From Bacteroidales bacterium UBA2030 (GTDB taxonomy: Bacteria > Bacteroidota > Bacteroidia > Bacteroidales > TTA-H9), in the NCBI GenBank assembly GCA_002332755.1, contig DDBO01000035.1, positions 1 to 48,331 of the forward strand: DNA of 48,331 nt. The letters are read 5' to 3'. Below are positions 18,701-26,773 of the stretch, piece after piece; positions within the stretch are counted from its first letter, which is position 1, and each line of letters starts with the position of its first letter. The notes below the pieces were generated by a model. The model worked only from the letters and a program-made list of their open reading frames with translations. It had not been told where the DNA came from and did no database searches. The translations under genes and the position numbers were made by a program.

Positions 18701-19314
18701 GATACTGAATGCGACTCTGCATCGATACGAAATATTTTTCCCCCTTCATAAAAAGCAAATAGATACCCGCTTCCATCATCAGCAAGCATGAAGGAGCGTT
18801 GCACATTCTCCGGAAAAGTAGTCATACTCAGGCCTAAGGGCAATAGCTTCCCATCTTTAAAACGATAAATGGTTCTATTATCCGAAATCCATGTACGTTG
18901 CTGACTATCAGTAAAAATCAATTTGGGATACCACAGGGTGGAATCAGTCGGAGTAACTGACCCTCGTTTAATCACCTTAACAGAAACCTCACAATCGCTC
19001 ACACTTACCTGAGATAAACCCATATCGTCAGATACCAGTAAACTTCCATCGGGAAGACTGTGAACAAATTTGACCAAAGTTCCCGGTAGTTCTTTTTGAA
19101 AAACGCGGAAATGCTGCCCATCGAAAAGCGCAAGGCCGTCATCGCTTGCTATTAACGGAAACCCTGAAGCACTGATTGCTGTTGCTTTGAGTAAATCCGT
19201 GGGTAATCCCTCATTGGTTGTGTAATAAGTAAAATTAAAATACTGGGCCTGCGTATTTTGTGCAAAGGCCATAACCATTAATAAAATCAAAAAACGGCCC
19301 ATGAACCTTACCAT
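15721..19314 (-). CDS. Hybrid two-component sensor: propeller, Y_Y_Y, kinase and receiver
   Basis: An 1197-residue membrane sensor. A signal peptide (about 1-24) is followed by a periplasmic two-component-regulator propeller (about 25-640) with repeated NIWLAS/GxIWVGT-type blades, then a Y_Y_Y domain (about 650-730), a transmembrane helix (about 739-758), a coiled coil, HisKA with H834 in ISHELRTP, an ATPase domain (about 935-1050) and a C-terminal receiver with D1124 (LMDLQMPEMDG). Sugar-sensing hybrids of this build normally end in an AraC-type DNA-binding domain; this one stops at the receiver, so it must signal through another protein. No SusC/SusD pair is nearby. The ligand is unknown. 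Confidence 0.92.
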   Translation of the reverse strand: MVRFMGRFLILLMVMAFAQNTQAQYFNFTYYTTNEGLPTDLLKATAISASGFPLIASDDGLALFDGQHFRVFQKELPGTLVKFVHSLPDGSLLVSDDMGLSQVSVSDCEVSVKVIKRGSVTPTDSTLWYPKLIFTDSQQRTWISDNRTIYRFKDGKLLPLGLSMTTFPENVQRSFMLADDGSGYLFAFYEGGKIFRIDAESHSVSPVPSQFNKKQFFFASSFYGGKIWAAAREGLWEYQTNNGQIVSERLLIPGIEFSWIEPSEEDFFLAGSWSQGLYTIRKLSTGLFCQKIEEFAWQNVNHIKNDGKGNIWLSSDNGLALMQRQLFENPFAAQINGYIQAIAVAEDEVLIAENSRLWSVVKGNTGFEARIKYQLTGETILRVVWDGERIWWTTTEGNIYFVSGKNGKPVRIFSEKKSAIFNLVPDGRGRVWFCQDGRNAPGYVDSEGQLNFPIKDEALKDSRIISMAIHPGNGHLMLGGTNDEGYLWDYDIEKQILKNLSRPLSFRHNVPIAINDIAFDKKQNIWLASAFGVLKMDFQGRLTRLEHENITETAVKSLIVDRNGNIWFTISLGLVKWDGKEFYVFSERNGLPSKTTSYRTLVEDAQGRIWVGTISGIAVPGDKLSSNDTPRPLIHQLIINGNTTHCEANKLIRLRKGDFLRLELVTPAFPSRSVIYRYRLISSNGTGSWQPFRNIAEVFTENLPTGHYQIEFEARKSGNYRWSAPLIVKVKLGLKWYQNRWILAGGALSLLLLILIIIRYQAFLHRTREAELERIISERTREILEKTHQIEQQNSAIVLKNAELEATNRALNEAKLKAEKLAQARSLFLSTISHELRTPLNAVIGMTYILLNENPRPDQVENLNTLKFSAENLLALINDILDYSKIDAGRLVFEEADFDIREKVYNVVQVLQVKANEKGIRIYSELSPDIPDFVIGDPTRFNQILFNIAGNAVKFTHEGYVKIKLTLIERTANHISLRIDIEDTGIGIPADKLPQIFESFSQAGVDITRKYGGTGLGLAITKSLVEMQGGRIEVKSEPGKGSCFTVFISYRISSKVHEMPDKAVKHEFALFNGENVLVVDDNQINLIVAGKFLSKWNLNIDQAENGLEALEKFKQKKFALVLMDLQMPEMDGRTATIKIREYERDNGLNPTPIFALTASALSEQVEEINKIGMNDFITKPFNPIELNIKIQKALGRI

Positions 19315-19410
19315 ACATAAATCTTTTTCCTGGTTACATAATCTTTATTAACTCTAAAATGCTAAGGTAAAAAAATAACTGCGGTTAATTTCATCGATAC
19401 AAAAAATTTC

Positions 19411-19418
19411 TACTTTTG
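19411..19418 (+). promoter_or_regulatory. -7 promoter element for the SBP-type kinase gene
   Basis: TACTTTTG matches the Bacteroidota -7 consensus TAnnTTTG. No good -33 element is seen. Transcription would begin near 19425, downstream of the alternative TTG at 19416, which supports ATG 19452 as the start codon. Confidence 0.45.
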
Positions 19419-19451
19419 AGCTGCCTATACCCTGATCAAATAAATGGTTTA

Positions 19452-21137
19452 ATGCTTAAGGTTCAGAAATTATTTTGGATAGGATTTTTGCTGGGAATGT
19501 TTCTTTTCTGGGCCGCTCCTGTCGTTTGGGCGAATGGCAAAATCTACAAAATTGGTTTTGATATCAATTATCCTCCTCATGAATTCCTGGGGAAGGATGG
19601 TGAGCCTACTGGCTTCGATATTGACATTGCACGGGCGGTTATGGATGCCTTGGGCGAACAGTATGTTTTTATTGGAGGAACCTGGGCTGAAATCACTCAT
19701 CAACTTAAAAATGGTCAAATCGACTTTATTGCAGGAATGTACCTTAATCCCGGCAGGGATTCAATCTACGATTTTAGTACAGCTTACTACATCATCTTTC
19801 ATGCCATCTTTTTCAACGAAAAAAGCAGAATAAAAAACATCAGCGACTTGCAGAACGAGAAAAACCCCATTGCCATAATTCCCAAAAACCAATATCTCAT
19901 CGATTTTTTAAAAGAGAAAAATCCTTCTATAATTTTCAATTTTGGACTCAATGCCCGGCATTGTATTCAAATGTTATCTTCTGGGGCTGGTGATATAGCT
20001 ATCGTTCCCGAAACCGTGGGAAAATACTACATCGAACGATATCATTATAGAAATATAGAGTCGGCTGTTATTAAAATTATCCCTCGGGAATATGGTTTTG
20101 CTGTAAGAGACGGTGACACTTTATTAATCAAAAAACTCAATAAAGGCCTAAGTCTGATTCAGGATAATGGCAGATATAAAGGAATTAAAAACAAATGGAT
20201 ACCTTCAGAATTATCAAAACTCGATAAAATTCTCCAGAAAATAGTTATTACCATACTTCTTTTTCCGGGTGCCGCTCTTTTGATTTATTTAACATGGAAC
20301 AGGCAGCTGAAAAAAATAGTAGCTCAGAAAACTGAAGAGTTAAAACAGGAACTTGAAAAACGAAAGCAGATTGAAGCCGAACTCATAAAAGCAAAAGAAA
20401 AGGCAGAAGAAAGCGACAGGCTAAAATCATCTTTCTTAAGTAATATGAGCCACGAAATTCGCACCCCAATGAATGCCATCATAGGATTCAGCGAACTACT
20501 GGCTGAAGAAAACATAACTCCGGAGGAAAAAGCAGAGTATTACGAACTCATTACGGTAAATGCCAACATCTTGCTCAACCTTATCAATGATATCATTGAT
20601 ATTTCAAAAATAGAAGCCGGGCAATTAGAAATACTACCTGAGCCGGTACTGGTTAACGAATTGTTGTCTTCGCTTTACGACGTCTATACCAATGAACTCA
20701 AAGTTCGGAAAAAAACAAGAATTAGCCTCGAATTGGTAATGCCAGGCCCAGATGATCTTTTTGTAATTGCAGATAGTATCCGACTGTCTCAAGTAATCAC
20801 CAATTTAATGATCAACGCCATCAAATTCACAAATGATGGCTATATAAGGTATGGCTATGAACTGAGGGAGGATTTAAAGCAGATACATTTCTTTGTTAAA
20901 GATACAGGGCCAGGAATTTCGCCTGAAAAGAAGGAAATTATTTTTGAAAGATTTCGTCAGGCCGAAGAGGGGCTTAACCGACGTTATGAAGGGGCAGGTC
21001 TTGGACTGTTTATTTGCAACAATCTTGTAAACATGATGGGGGGAAAAATCTGGCTTAGCTCAGAGCTTGGCCGGGGCTCTACTTTCTGGTTTTCGCTCCC
21101 CCTGCCTTCGGCTCAGGGGATAGGTCATTCTGAGTAA
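19452..21137 (+). CDS. Sensor histidine kinase with periplasmic solute-binding domain
   Basis: From ATG 19452 the protein has 561 residues: a signal-like hydrophobic start (about 5-25), a periplasmic family-3 solute-binding domain (about 30-255; YKIGFDINYPPHEF at its start, GFDIDIARAV next), a transmembrane helix at about 275-292, a coiled coil, HisKA with H334 in MSHEIRTPMNAI, and an ATPase domain ending at the C-terminus with GAGLGLFI. There is no receiver domain. Such sensors usually detect amino acids or similar small polar molecules. It is divergent from the large hybrid kinase. A TTG at 19416 would add 12 residues ahead of the signal sequence and is less likely. Confidence 0.9.
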   Translation: MLKVQKLFWIGFLLGMFLFWAAPVVWANGKIYKIGFDINYPPHEFLGKDGEPTGFDIDIARAVMDALGEQYVFIGGTWAEITHQLKNGQIDFIAGMYLNPGRDSIYDFSTAYYIIFHAIFFNEKSRIKNISDLQNEKNPIAIIPKNQYLIDFLKEKNPSIIFNFGLNARHCIQMLSSGAGDIAIVPETVGKYYIERYHYRNIESAVIKIIPREYGFAVRDGDTLLIKKLNKGLSLIQDNGRYKGIKNKWIPSELSKLDKILQKIVITILLFPGAALLIYLTWNRQLKKIVAQKTEELKQELEKRKQIEAELIKAKEKAEESDRLKSSFLSNMSHEIRTPMNAIIGFSELLAEENITPEEKAEYYELITVNANILLNLINDIIDISKIEAGQLEILPEPVLVNELLSSLYDVYTNELKVRKKTRISLELVMPGPDDLFVIADSIRLSQVITNLMINAIKFTNDGYIRYGYELREDLKQIHFFVKDTGPGISPEKKEIIFERFRQAEEGLNRRYEGAGLGLFICNNLVNMMGGKIWLSSELGRGSTFWFSLPLPSAQGIGHSE

Positions 21138-21155
21138 AAATCGACCCCAAATTTA

Positions 21156-22043
21156 CTAATACCTTTGAGGAACAAAGGTTTGTTCGTTTAAAGGGGGCCG
21201 AACATAATGTCCTGAGGGTTTCCGGGGAGGTAATTCCATGATTGCCGGAGGCAATTCTTCATAGGGGATTAATGAAAGCAGATGAGCTATGCAATTGAGT
21301 CGTGCCCGACGTTTATCATCCGCATCGACTACCCACCAGGGGGAAATTTTAGTATCGGTATAGGCAAACATTTCATCTTTGGCCCTGCTGTATTCATCCC
21401 ATTTGTCGCGTGAAGCGAGGTCCATGGGGCTAAGCTTCCATCGGCGGGTGGGGTCGGCCAGGCGCTGCCTGAATCTTCGCTCCTGTTCTTCTTCACTTAC
21501 AGAAAACCAATATTTTATAAGGATGATGCCTGAACGTATCAGCATGCGTTCGAAATAGGGGCATGAGCGTAAGAATTCCCAATATTCCTCTTCGGTACAG
21601 AATCCCATTACCCTTTCTACACCTGCCCGATTGTACCATGATCGGTCGAAAAGAACCATTTCACCTGCTGAAGGAAGATGTGCCACGTAACGTTGAAAAT
21701 ACCATTGGGTACGTTCCTTTTCGGTTGGAGCAGGCAAGGCCGCTACCCGACAAATACGGGGATTGAGGCATTCGGTAATACGTTTGATGGTTCCTCCTTT
21801 TCCTGCTGCATCGCGACCCTCGAAAATTACTACGACCTTAAGTCCTTTTACCTTAATCCATTCCTGCAGTTTAACGAGTTCCACCTGCAATTTGGCCAGC
21901 TCCTGCTCATAGAATTTTTTCTTTAGTTTAGAGGGTTCCTCCATTTTTTCTGCTTCAGGCTTGGAGCTCTGCTTTAGGGGATTTCGAGGGGCAATTTCAT
22001 CCTGAAATTCTTCACTGAACAACCTGCGAATATCGTCTTGCAT
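21156..22043 (-). CDS. ppk2: Polyphosphate kinase 2
   Basis: PPK2 enzymes transfer phosphate between polyphosphate and nucleotides; class I single-domain members mainly make NTPs from NDPs. The 295-residue protein has the Walker A loop FEGRDAAGKGG (about 75-84), the lid region TEKERTQWYFQRY (108-120) and the Walker B-like LFDRSWYNRAGVE (131-143). Its C-terminal half has the conserved DPTRRWKLSPMD block. An N-terminal charged tail of about 60 residues precedes the core. It is the last gene of a minus-strand run and faces the sensor kinase gene, 18 bases away. Whether ADP or GDP is preferred is not visible. Confidence 0.94.
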   Translation of the reverse strand: MQDDIRRLFSEEFQDEIAPRNPLKQSSKPEAEKMEEPSKLKKKFYEQELAKLQVELVKLQEWIKVKGLKVVVIFEGRDAAGKGGTIKRITECLNPRICRVAALPAPTEKERTQWYFQRYVAHLPSAGEMVLFDRSWYNRAGVERVMGFCTEEEYWEFLRSCPYFERMLIRSGIILIKYWFSVSEEEQERRFRQRLADPTRRWKLSPMDLASRDKWDEYSRAKDEMFAYTDTKISPWWVVDADDKRRARLNCIAHLLSLIPYEELPPAIMELPPRKPSGHYVRPPLNEQTFVPQRY

Positions 22044-22075
22044 CGTAAGAATGGTTTTAGGTAAATATACACCCT

Positions 22076-22918
22076 TTAATCCATTTTACAATGACCTGCT
22101 ATTTCAAGGCCAAGCAAATCATCATACCAGTGCATCAGGTTTCGCATTAAAGGATTGCGTACATCGAAAGTGAAGTTTTCGATTCGGCGCAAGGGTAAGA
22201 CCTTAGGAGAAGTGCCTGTCAGGAATGCTGCCTCAAACTGGTCCAGCGATTCAAAATGAATTTTTTCCTGTCGTACCGGTATCCCGTTCAACCGGGCTAA
22301 ATGTATCACTTTGTGGCGTGTCACACCCATAAGCACCATTTCTTGTGGAGCGGTATAGAGCTCATTGCCTTTCACGAAAAAGACATTCGACCTGCTTCCC
22401 TCGGTTACCCAACCCTGTTTATTCACCAGAATGACTTCATATACTCCCTGAGACTCCATCATGGCACGGGCCGCATCTTTTAAGGGGACATTCCGGTATT
22501 TAGTATTTGGACTTATTCTCTCGCTGAAATAGAAGATAGCTTCAACTCCCTCCTCATACTGAACAGGTGCCGGGTAAGTATGAGGAATATACCATGCCAT
22601 AATATGCCTGATGTTTGGACATGCCTCAGGTTGGTAATTGGCCGACAATTCGATATTCCCATCGGGAGAACCGTTGGCATCGAGCATGGCGTAAAGCTTT
22701 TGCTCTATTTCATCATCACTCATCCATAGGTCGAAACCAGAGTTACGAGCAGATGCCCTGAAGCGATGCAGATGGTCGCGCAAAAAAATGAAATGTCCGT
22801 TAATAACCCTGATTACTTCATACACGGTGTAGCCTTGCGAAAGTAAGCGCTCGTCAATCTGATCGCAGGCAAAAATATCATTGTCGAACCAAATGTATTC
22901 CCTGTAGGGTTTTATCAT
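22076..22918 (-). CDS. Class IV PLP-dependent aminotransferase
   Basis: A 280-residue fold-type IV PLP enzyme, the group that includes branched-chain aminotransferase, D-amino-acid aminotransferase and 4-amino-4-deoxychorismate lyase. The Schiff-base lysine is K140 (in NTKYRN), and the conserved Glu is E173 in WVTEGSRSNVFFV, which also binds the cofactor phosphate. The N-terminal half begins unusually early, with no extension. The sequence does not show clearly which of the three activities it has. It lies 32 bases upstream of ppk2 and 38 bases after DUF3127. Confidence 0.87.
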   Translation of the reverse strand: MIKPYREYIWFDNDIFACDQIDERLLSQGYTVYEVIRVINGHFIFLRDHLHRFRASARNSGFDLWMSDDEIEQKLYAMLDANGSPDGNIELSANYQPEACPNIRHIMAWYIPHTYPAPVQYEEGVEAIFYFSERISPNTKYRNVPLKDAARAMMESQGVYEVILVNKQGWVTEGSRSNVFFVKGNELYTAPQEMVLMGVTRHKVIHLARLNGIPVRQEKIHFESLDQFEAAFLTGTSPKVLPLRRIENFTFDVRNPLMRNLMHWYDDLLGLEIAGHCKMD

Positions 22919-22956
22919 CTGTCAAAGGTTTATCGGTTACAGCGAAACCACCTCTA

Positions 22957-23352
22957 TTAAAAAGGCAGGTCGTCGTCGATGGGAGCAGGATTAGAAGGGG
23001 ATGCATCAGGCTGAGCAATAGGAGGCCGTTCAGAAAGGTAATATTGTTCAGTTGGAGGTGCAATGGGAGCGGATGCACCTGAAACTTTTGTTATTTCGTA
23101 AGCTCTAACGTCGGTGTACCAGCGTTCATTATATTCCCGAGATTCTATACTAAAGCTTATTTTCAACTCATCCCCCGGAGTTAGCTCCTTCAAAATTTCT
23201 GTGCGCTCATTCCAAGCAATCAGGCAAATTTTTTTAGGATAAGTTTCTATCGTCTCTATAATGAAGCTCTGTTTTTTCCAGTTTCCGCGAGCGCTGGTTC
23301 CACTCTGGGGCTCCAATACTTTCACCAGTTTTCCGTTAATTGTGTGATCCAT
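22957..23352 (-). CDS. DUF3127 protein with SSB-like C-terminal tail
   Basis: A 131-residue protein of the DUF3127 family, whose N-terminal part (about 1-95) looks like an OB-fold beta barrel (MDHTINGKLV at the start, IKTxS-like strands and the WYTDVRAYEI strand). After a Pro/Ala/Ser-rich linker (about 96-123) the protein ends in DDDLPF, very like the acidic-Phe tail by which single-stranded DNA-binding protein SSB recruits partners. A role with nucleic acids is inferred from this resemblance. It lies 14 bases after guaD on the same strand. Confidence 0.78.
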   Translation of the reverse strand: MDHTINGKLVKVLEPQSGTSARGNWKKQSFIIETIETYPKKICLIAWNERTEILKELTPGDELKISFSIESREYNERWYTDVRAYEITKVSGASAPIAPPTEQYYLSERPPIAQPDASPSNPAPIDDDLPF

Positions 23353-23366
23353 AAAACAATAAAAAA

Positions 23367-23840
23367 TTAATAAGCAATTTTATTTTCAGATTCGTTCCAA
23401 ACCCGGAATGGGGCATTAGCATTTTCAATTTTAACATGAACAAAAGGAATGTTACGGTCTAAATGAGGTTTTCCAATCTCCTGGTAAATAAAGCTATCGT
23501 CGAAACCGGCGGCGGCTGCTTCATCTTGTGTAGCAGCATAATATACCTTGCGAATACGAGCCCAATAAATTGCACCCAGGCACATTGGGCAGGGTTCACA
23601 ACTGGTATAAAGCTCGCAATCGTCGAGTTGGAAAGTATTTAGCTTTCGGCATGCTTCTCGGATTGCATTCACTTCGGCATGGGCCGTCGGGTCGTTGCTG
23701 GATGTAACAGAGTTAGCTGTCGCGGCTAATATTTGGCCATTTCTAACGATTAGGGCGGCAAAAGGACCTCCACGCCCTCTCTTTACATTGTCCTGCGCCA
23801 TTTCTATGGTAAGGCTCAAATACTTTGATGCGTTTTCCAT
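23367..23840 (-). CDS. guaD: Guanine deaminase
   Basis: Converts guanine to xanthine in the cytoplasm. The 157-residue protein is close to bacterial GuaD in length and wording along its whole course: TSSNDPTAHAEVNAIR (47-61) with zinc ligand H54 and proton-shuttle E56, then CELYTSCEPCPMCLGAIYWAR (76-95) with zinc ligands C84 and C87, and GFDDSFIYQEI near 110-122. The conserved GFDDSFIY segment distinguishes it from tRNA adenosine deaminase TadA. A -7-like element on this strand (TAATTTTG, complement of 23858-23865) lies just upstream. Confidence 0.92.
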   Translation of the reverse strand: MENASKYLSLTIEMAQDNVKRGRGGPFAALIVRNGQILAATANSVTSSNDPTAHAEVNAIREACRKLNTFQLDDCELYTSCEPCPMCLGAIYWARIRKVYYAATQDEAAAAGFDDSFIYQEIGKPHLDRNIPFVHVKIENANAPFRVWNESENKIAY

Positions 23841-23857
23841 ACCCGTCTTTTAATTTT

Positions 23858-23865
23858 CAAAATTA
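23858..23865 (-). promoter_or_regulatory. -7 promoter element for the guaD run
   Basis: The complement reads TAATTTTG, an exact match to TAnnTTTG, about 18 bases before the guaD start codon. No clear -33 element is visible, so the call is tentative. Confidence 0.4.
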
Positions 23866-23910
23866 CATAAACCTGATGAAGAAAACAGCTGTTGGTTAAG
23901 CTCGGAGGGT

Positions 23911-24618
23911 TTATTTACCCTGAATTTCCTGAAAATATTTTGTCCATTTCCCTTTAATTGTGGGCCATTGCAAAGCGCTTTGCAACACTTTCAAAAATTC
24001 AGCTCTGGGAATGGTTTCAGCCCCAAGACTAAGTAAATGCTCCGTTTTCATCTGCGCATCAATAAAGAGAAAGCCGTGGTGAAGGGCAAATTGCACCAGG
24101 TAATAAAAAGCCACCTTGCTTGCATCGGTCATGTGATGAAACATACTCTCTCCAAAAAAAGCTTTTCCCAGGCTAACGCCATATAATCCACCAACCAGCT
24201 TGCCTTCGAACCAGGTCTCAAAACTGTGAGCATATCCTGCCTTATGAAAAGATGTGTAAGCCTTTTCAACCTCCGATGTAATCCAGGTTCCGGTCTGATC
24301 TTTGCGCGGAGTAACCCTGCAGGCATTTATTACCTGCGGAAAAACCGTATCAACGGTCACCTGAAATTTGTTTTTCCTTAAGGTTTGACGTAAGCTATGC
24401 GATAGTTTGAACTTTTCCGGTATAAGCAAAGTTCGTGGGTCAGGCGACCACCACATGATAGGCTCCCCCTCAGTGTACCAGGGGAAAAGTCCGGAGCTGT
24501 ATGCCGACAGCAAACTTTTAATGCTAAGATTACCACCAATGCCCACCAAGCCAGCTTCCTCGGCTTGTTTGGATATTAGCATGCCTTCATATTCAGGATC
24601 AAATGCAATGATTGCCAT
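23911..24618 (-). CDS. aat: Leucyl/phenylalanyl-tRNA--protein transferase
   Basis: Aat moves Leu, Phe or Met from tRNA to proteins with N-terminal Arg or Lys, marking them for ClpS/ClpAP degradation. The 235-residue protein has the family start GLVGIGGNLS, then LLSAYSSGLFPWY, WWSPDPRTLL, and the C-terminal FFGESMFHH...FIDAQMKTEHLLSLGAE pattern with the conserved FGESMF loop. Its length is normal. The start ATG overlaps the stop of the next upstream gene by one base (TAATG), so the two are coupled. Confidence 0.95.
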   Translation of the reverse strand: MAIIAFDPEYEGMLISKQAEEAGLVGIGGNLSIKSLLSAYSSGLFPWYTEGEPIMWWSPDPRTLLIPEKFKLSHSLRQTLRKNKFQVTVDTVFPQVINACRVTPRKDQTGTWITSEVEKAYTSFHKAGYAHSFETWFEGKLVGGLYGVSLGKAFFGESMFHHMTDASKVAFYYLVQFALHHGFLFIDAQMKTEHLLSLGAETIPRAEFLKVLQSALQWPTIKGKWTKYFQEIQGK

Positions 24619-26243
24619 TACTCACTAACAAAAATTTTTTTTGAATAACTACCCTTAGAGCTTATTACCTGAGCAAAATACCAACCCCGTGCCAAATGTT
24701 GAAGAGGAAACATGGGTTTATTCAGGTCTTTACTCCTGAAAACCTCTCTGCCATTGATATCAATAACTCTAACCATCTGTATAATTTCACCTTCTGATGG
24801 ATGGAAAAGCAGGCAAAATTTTCCATCCATTAAAATTATTTTAAATTCTGAAAAAGGTTTTTCTGGTATTCCCAAGGGGTCAGTCATCAAGGTAAATTGG
24901 TGCACAATTTCGGGTGCCATAGCGGGATCATTTACGTGGCCAAAGGTATCGGCTGCGTAAATATAGTATTGAACCGTATCTCCAGGGCTAAGCCCATTTA
25001 TCGTACCGTAATATTTACCCATTTGTAATTGCATAGCAATGCTCGTAAATTCCTGACTAGGCAATATGCGATAAAACAATACCACCGAGTCAGGGTTATT
25101 TTCCGCTTGTACCAGGCACGTTATGGTCTTGAAGGGCTCAAAAATTTGTTCACCTTTCAGTGCAGCATGAAGAATTCTTAAAAACTGAGGTTTGCATATC
25201 TCCCGGGTAATACAATGAATAGCCCCATATAAAGGGGTTAATGTGCGGGCATCAACCATTTTAATTTGATACCCAGGCATATTCCTTTCGTAGATAGCTT
25301 TGGCAGTGTCATCCAATGGATGGTTATATTTGGGAACCACAACCACCCCATTGGTAGTCAGTGAATTCGTATATGTGCGCATTTCGTCGTTGAGGGTAGT
25401 GGTATAAGTTCCATCTTCTTTGGGAGGGGCAGGAATACGAACAATTTTATAAGGTATTCCCAACGGATTTGACATTTGAGAAAGCTGCTGTGCGATACCT
25501 TCGATGATTGGATAGTCGGGTAAATAATCGGGATAACTGGAAATAAGTATTGTTTGATTGTCAATCATTTTCATAAACATGTCCACATGCATCCATATTC
25601 CTCCGCCACTATTTTCCAATACATCAATAAAATGAAAATCATTCAGTCCAAAATAGCTGAGAAAAAGACTTTTTACCTGTGACTGTGTAAGCGTTGGATT
25701 TTGGGTAAAAATGCGTTTGCTGCCAAATCCTGCACCAGTGCCGTCAAGAATTACATTACCCCCTTCAACCTCAAGGGGGAATTGCACCACCGGGATACCC
25801 CATTGACGACCCAATTGAGCCGGAATTGAATCGTCTTTCGGACGATTATATTTGCTGTAACGGGCATCTAAAAAAAATCTCTCCCAATGCTCACCATTGA
25901 ATCTATAACCTGAAAACGGACCATAATCGCGAATCCACAGGGTTTCAGTCCAACCGGGTACAAATTTTACATTATGATAACCCACGCCGTGAAGAAGAAG
26001 ATATGTGCGAATGTATGTAGTATCATAAGGTGCCGGTCCGGGATAATAAATTATCCATACCGTACTAACATCCTGCAAGGAATGGGCAATATTGGCCACC
26101 ACCGAATCACGCGAAGGTGCATAATCCCAGGTAAGTAATACCCCTTCATTATATTCAAACTCAGCAGGAAATGCTCGTGTCTGTGCAGGCAATTGACTTA
26201 TAAAACAATAAAGTAATATGTACAAATAAATGAATTTTCTCAT
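24618..26243 (-). CDS. Secreted peptidylarginine-deiminase-like protein with T9SS sorting domain
   Basis: From ATG at 26243 the protein has 541 residues. A TTG 34 codons upstream would put non-signal sequence ahead of the signal peptide and is rejected. The order is signal peptide (about 1-20), deiminase domain of the Porphyromonas type (about 25-350), Ig-like domain (about 365-450) and C-terminal sorting domain (about 463-541, with RVIDINGREVF and LARGWYFAQV). Catalytic residues are in place: D106 (WIRDYGP), H219 and D221 (MHVDM), and C344 (AIHCITRE). This is the layout of PPAD, which citrullinates proteins. The close relative agmatine deiminase is cytosolic and lacks the last two domains. 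Of the two arginines that hold the substrate's C-terminus in PPAD, R134 is kept but the second is replaced (YNRPKDD). The substrate is therefore open. Confidence 0.83.
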   Translation of the reverse strand: MRKFIYLYILLYCFISQLPAQTRAFPAEFEYNEGVLLTWDYAPSRDSVVANIAHSLQDVSTVWIIYYPGPAPYDTTYIRTYLLLHGVGYHNVKFVPGWTETLWIRDYGPFSGYRFNGEHWERFFLDARYSKYNRPKDDSIPAQLGRQWGIPVVQFPLEVEGGNVILDGTGAGFGSKRIFTQNPTLTQSQVKSLFLSYFGLNDFHFIDVLENSGGGIWMHVDMFMKMIDNQTILISSYPDYLPDYPIIEGIAQQLSQMSNPLGIPYKIVRIPAPPKEDGTYTTTLNDEMRTYTNSLTTNGVVVVPKYNHPLDDTAKAIYERNMPGYQIKMVDARTLTPLYGAIHCITREICKPQFLRILHAALKGEQIFEPFKTITCLVQAENNPDSVVLFYRILPSQEFTSIAMQLQMGKYYGTINGLSPGDTVQYYIYAADTFGHVNDPAMAPEIVHQFTLMTDPLGIPEKPFSEFKIILMDGKFCLLFHPSEGEIIQMVRVIDINGREVFRSKDLNKPMFPLQHLARGWYFAQVISSKGSYSKKIFVSE

Positions 26244-26512
26244 CCCGATTAATTGTATTAGTTCCACCCAGAAATAAACCTTTATTTCACACTTTTCAAT
26301 GTCGCAAGTTAATATTTTAATGCCACGTAAAAAAGATACCGACAAGTAATTTTATAATGCCTTCATCAGCCAGTATTGCCAGAATTCTGTAGAATTTGTA
26401 AGAATGCATAATTTTGAGATGAAAAATGCATCAAACAGATTTATGAAACTAATGAAAAATCAATAAGGAATTATTGATATTTGCATTAATTATAAAACTA
26501 ATTCGGTCTAAT

Positions 26513-26773
26513 ATGAAAATGGACAAACTTTGTCAAAGCTGCGGTCTCCCTTTGGAAAAAGATCCACTAAAAGGCGGCACCCATGTTGATGGAAGCCAAA
26601 ACCCGAAATATTGCAGCTATTGTTACCAAAATGGAGAATTCACCTTTAAAGGCACTGTGAAGGAATTTCAAGCTTTCGTCATGCAAAAAATGCGAGAGCA
26701 AGGCCATTCTTGGTTAAAAGCATGGCTGCTTACCCGAAGTATCCCCTACTACGAAAGATGGAAAAAGAATTGA
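26513..26773 (+). CDS. Putative zinc-ribbon protein
   Basis: An 86-residue protein from ATG 26513. Two CxxC pairs, C7-C10 (CQSC) and C34-C37 (CSYC), form a zinc ribbon in the first 40 residues, typical of the putative zinc-ribbon family. The remainder is a helical, basic-aromatic tail (FQAFVMQKMREQ, then RSIPYYERW). The function is unknown. A TTG at 26474 would add 13 hydrophobic residues, and ATG 26519 would remove two. The next gene overlaps its 3' end by 16 bases if that gene starts at 26758. Confidence 0.75.
   Translation: MKMDKLCQSCGLPLEKDPLKGGTHVDGSQNPKYCSYCYQNGEFTFKGTVKEFQAFVMQKMREQGHSWLKAWLLTRSIPYYERWKKN

Noticed and set aside
24618..26243. Plain agmatine deiminase
   Set aside because: The catalytic core is related, but agmatine deiminases are cytosolic and lack the signal peptide, Ig-like domain and T9SS tail found here.
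26244..26345. 34-residue upstream extension of the deiminase
   Set aside because: The only upstream start is TTG, and it would put a charged stretch before the signal peptide, which begins at the ATG at 26243.
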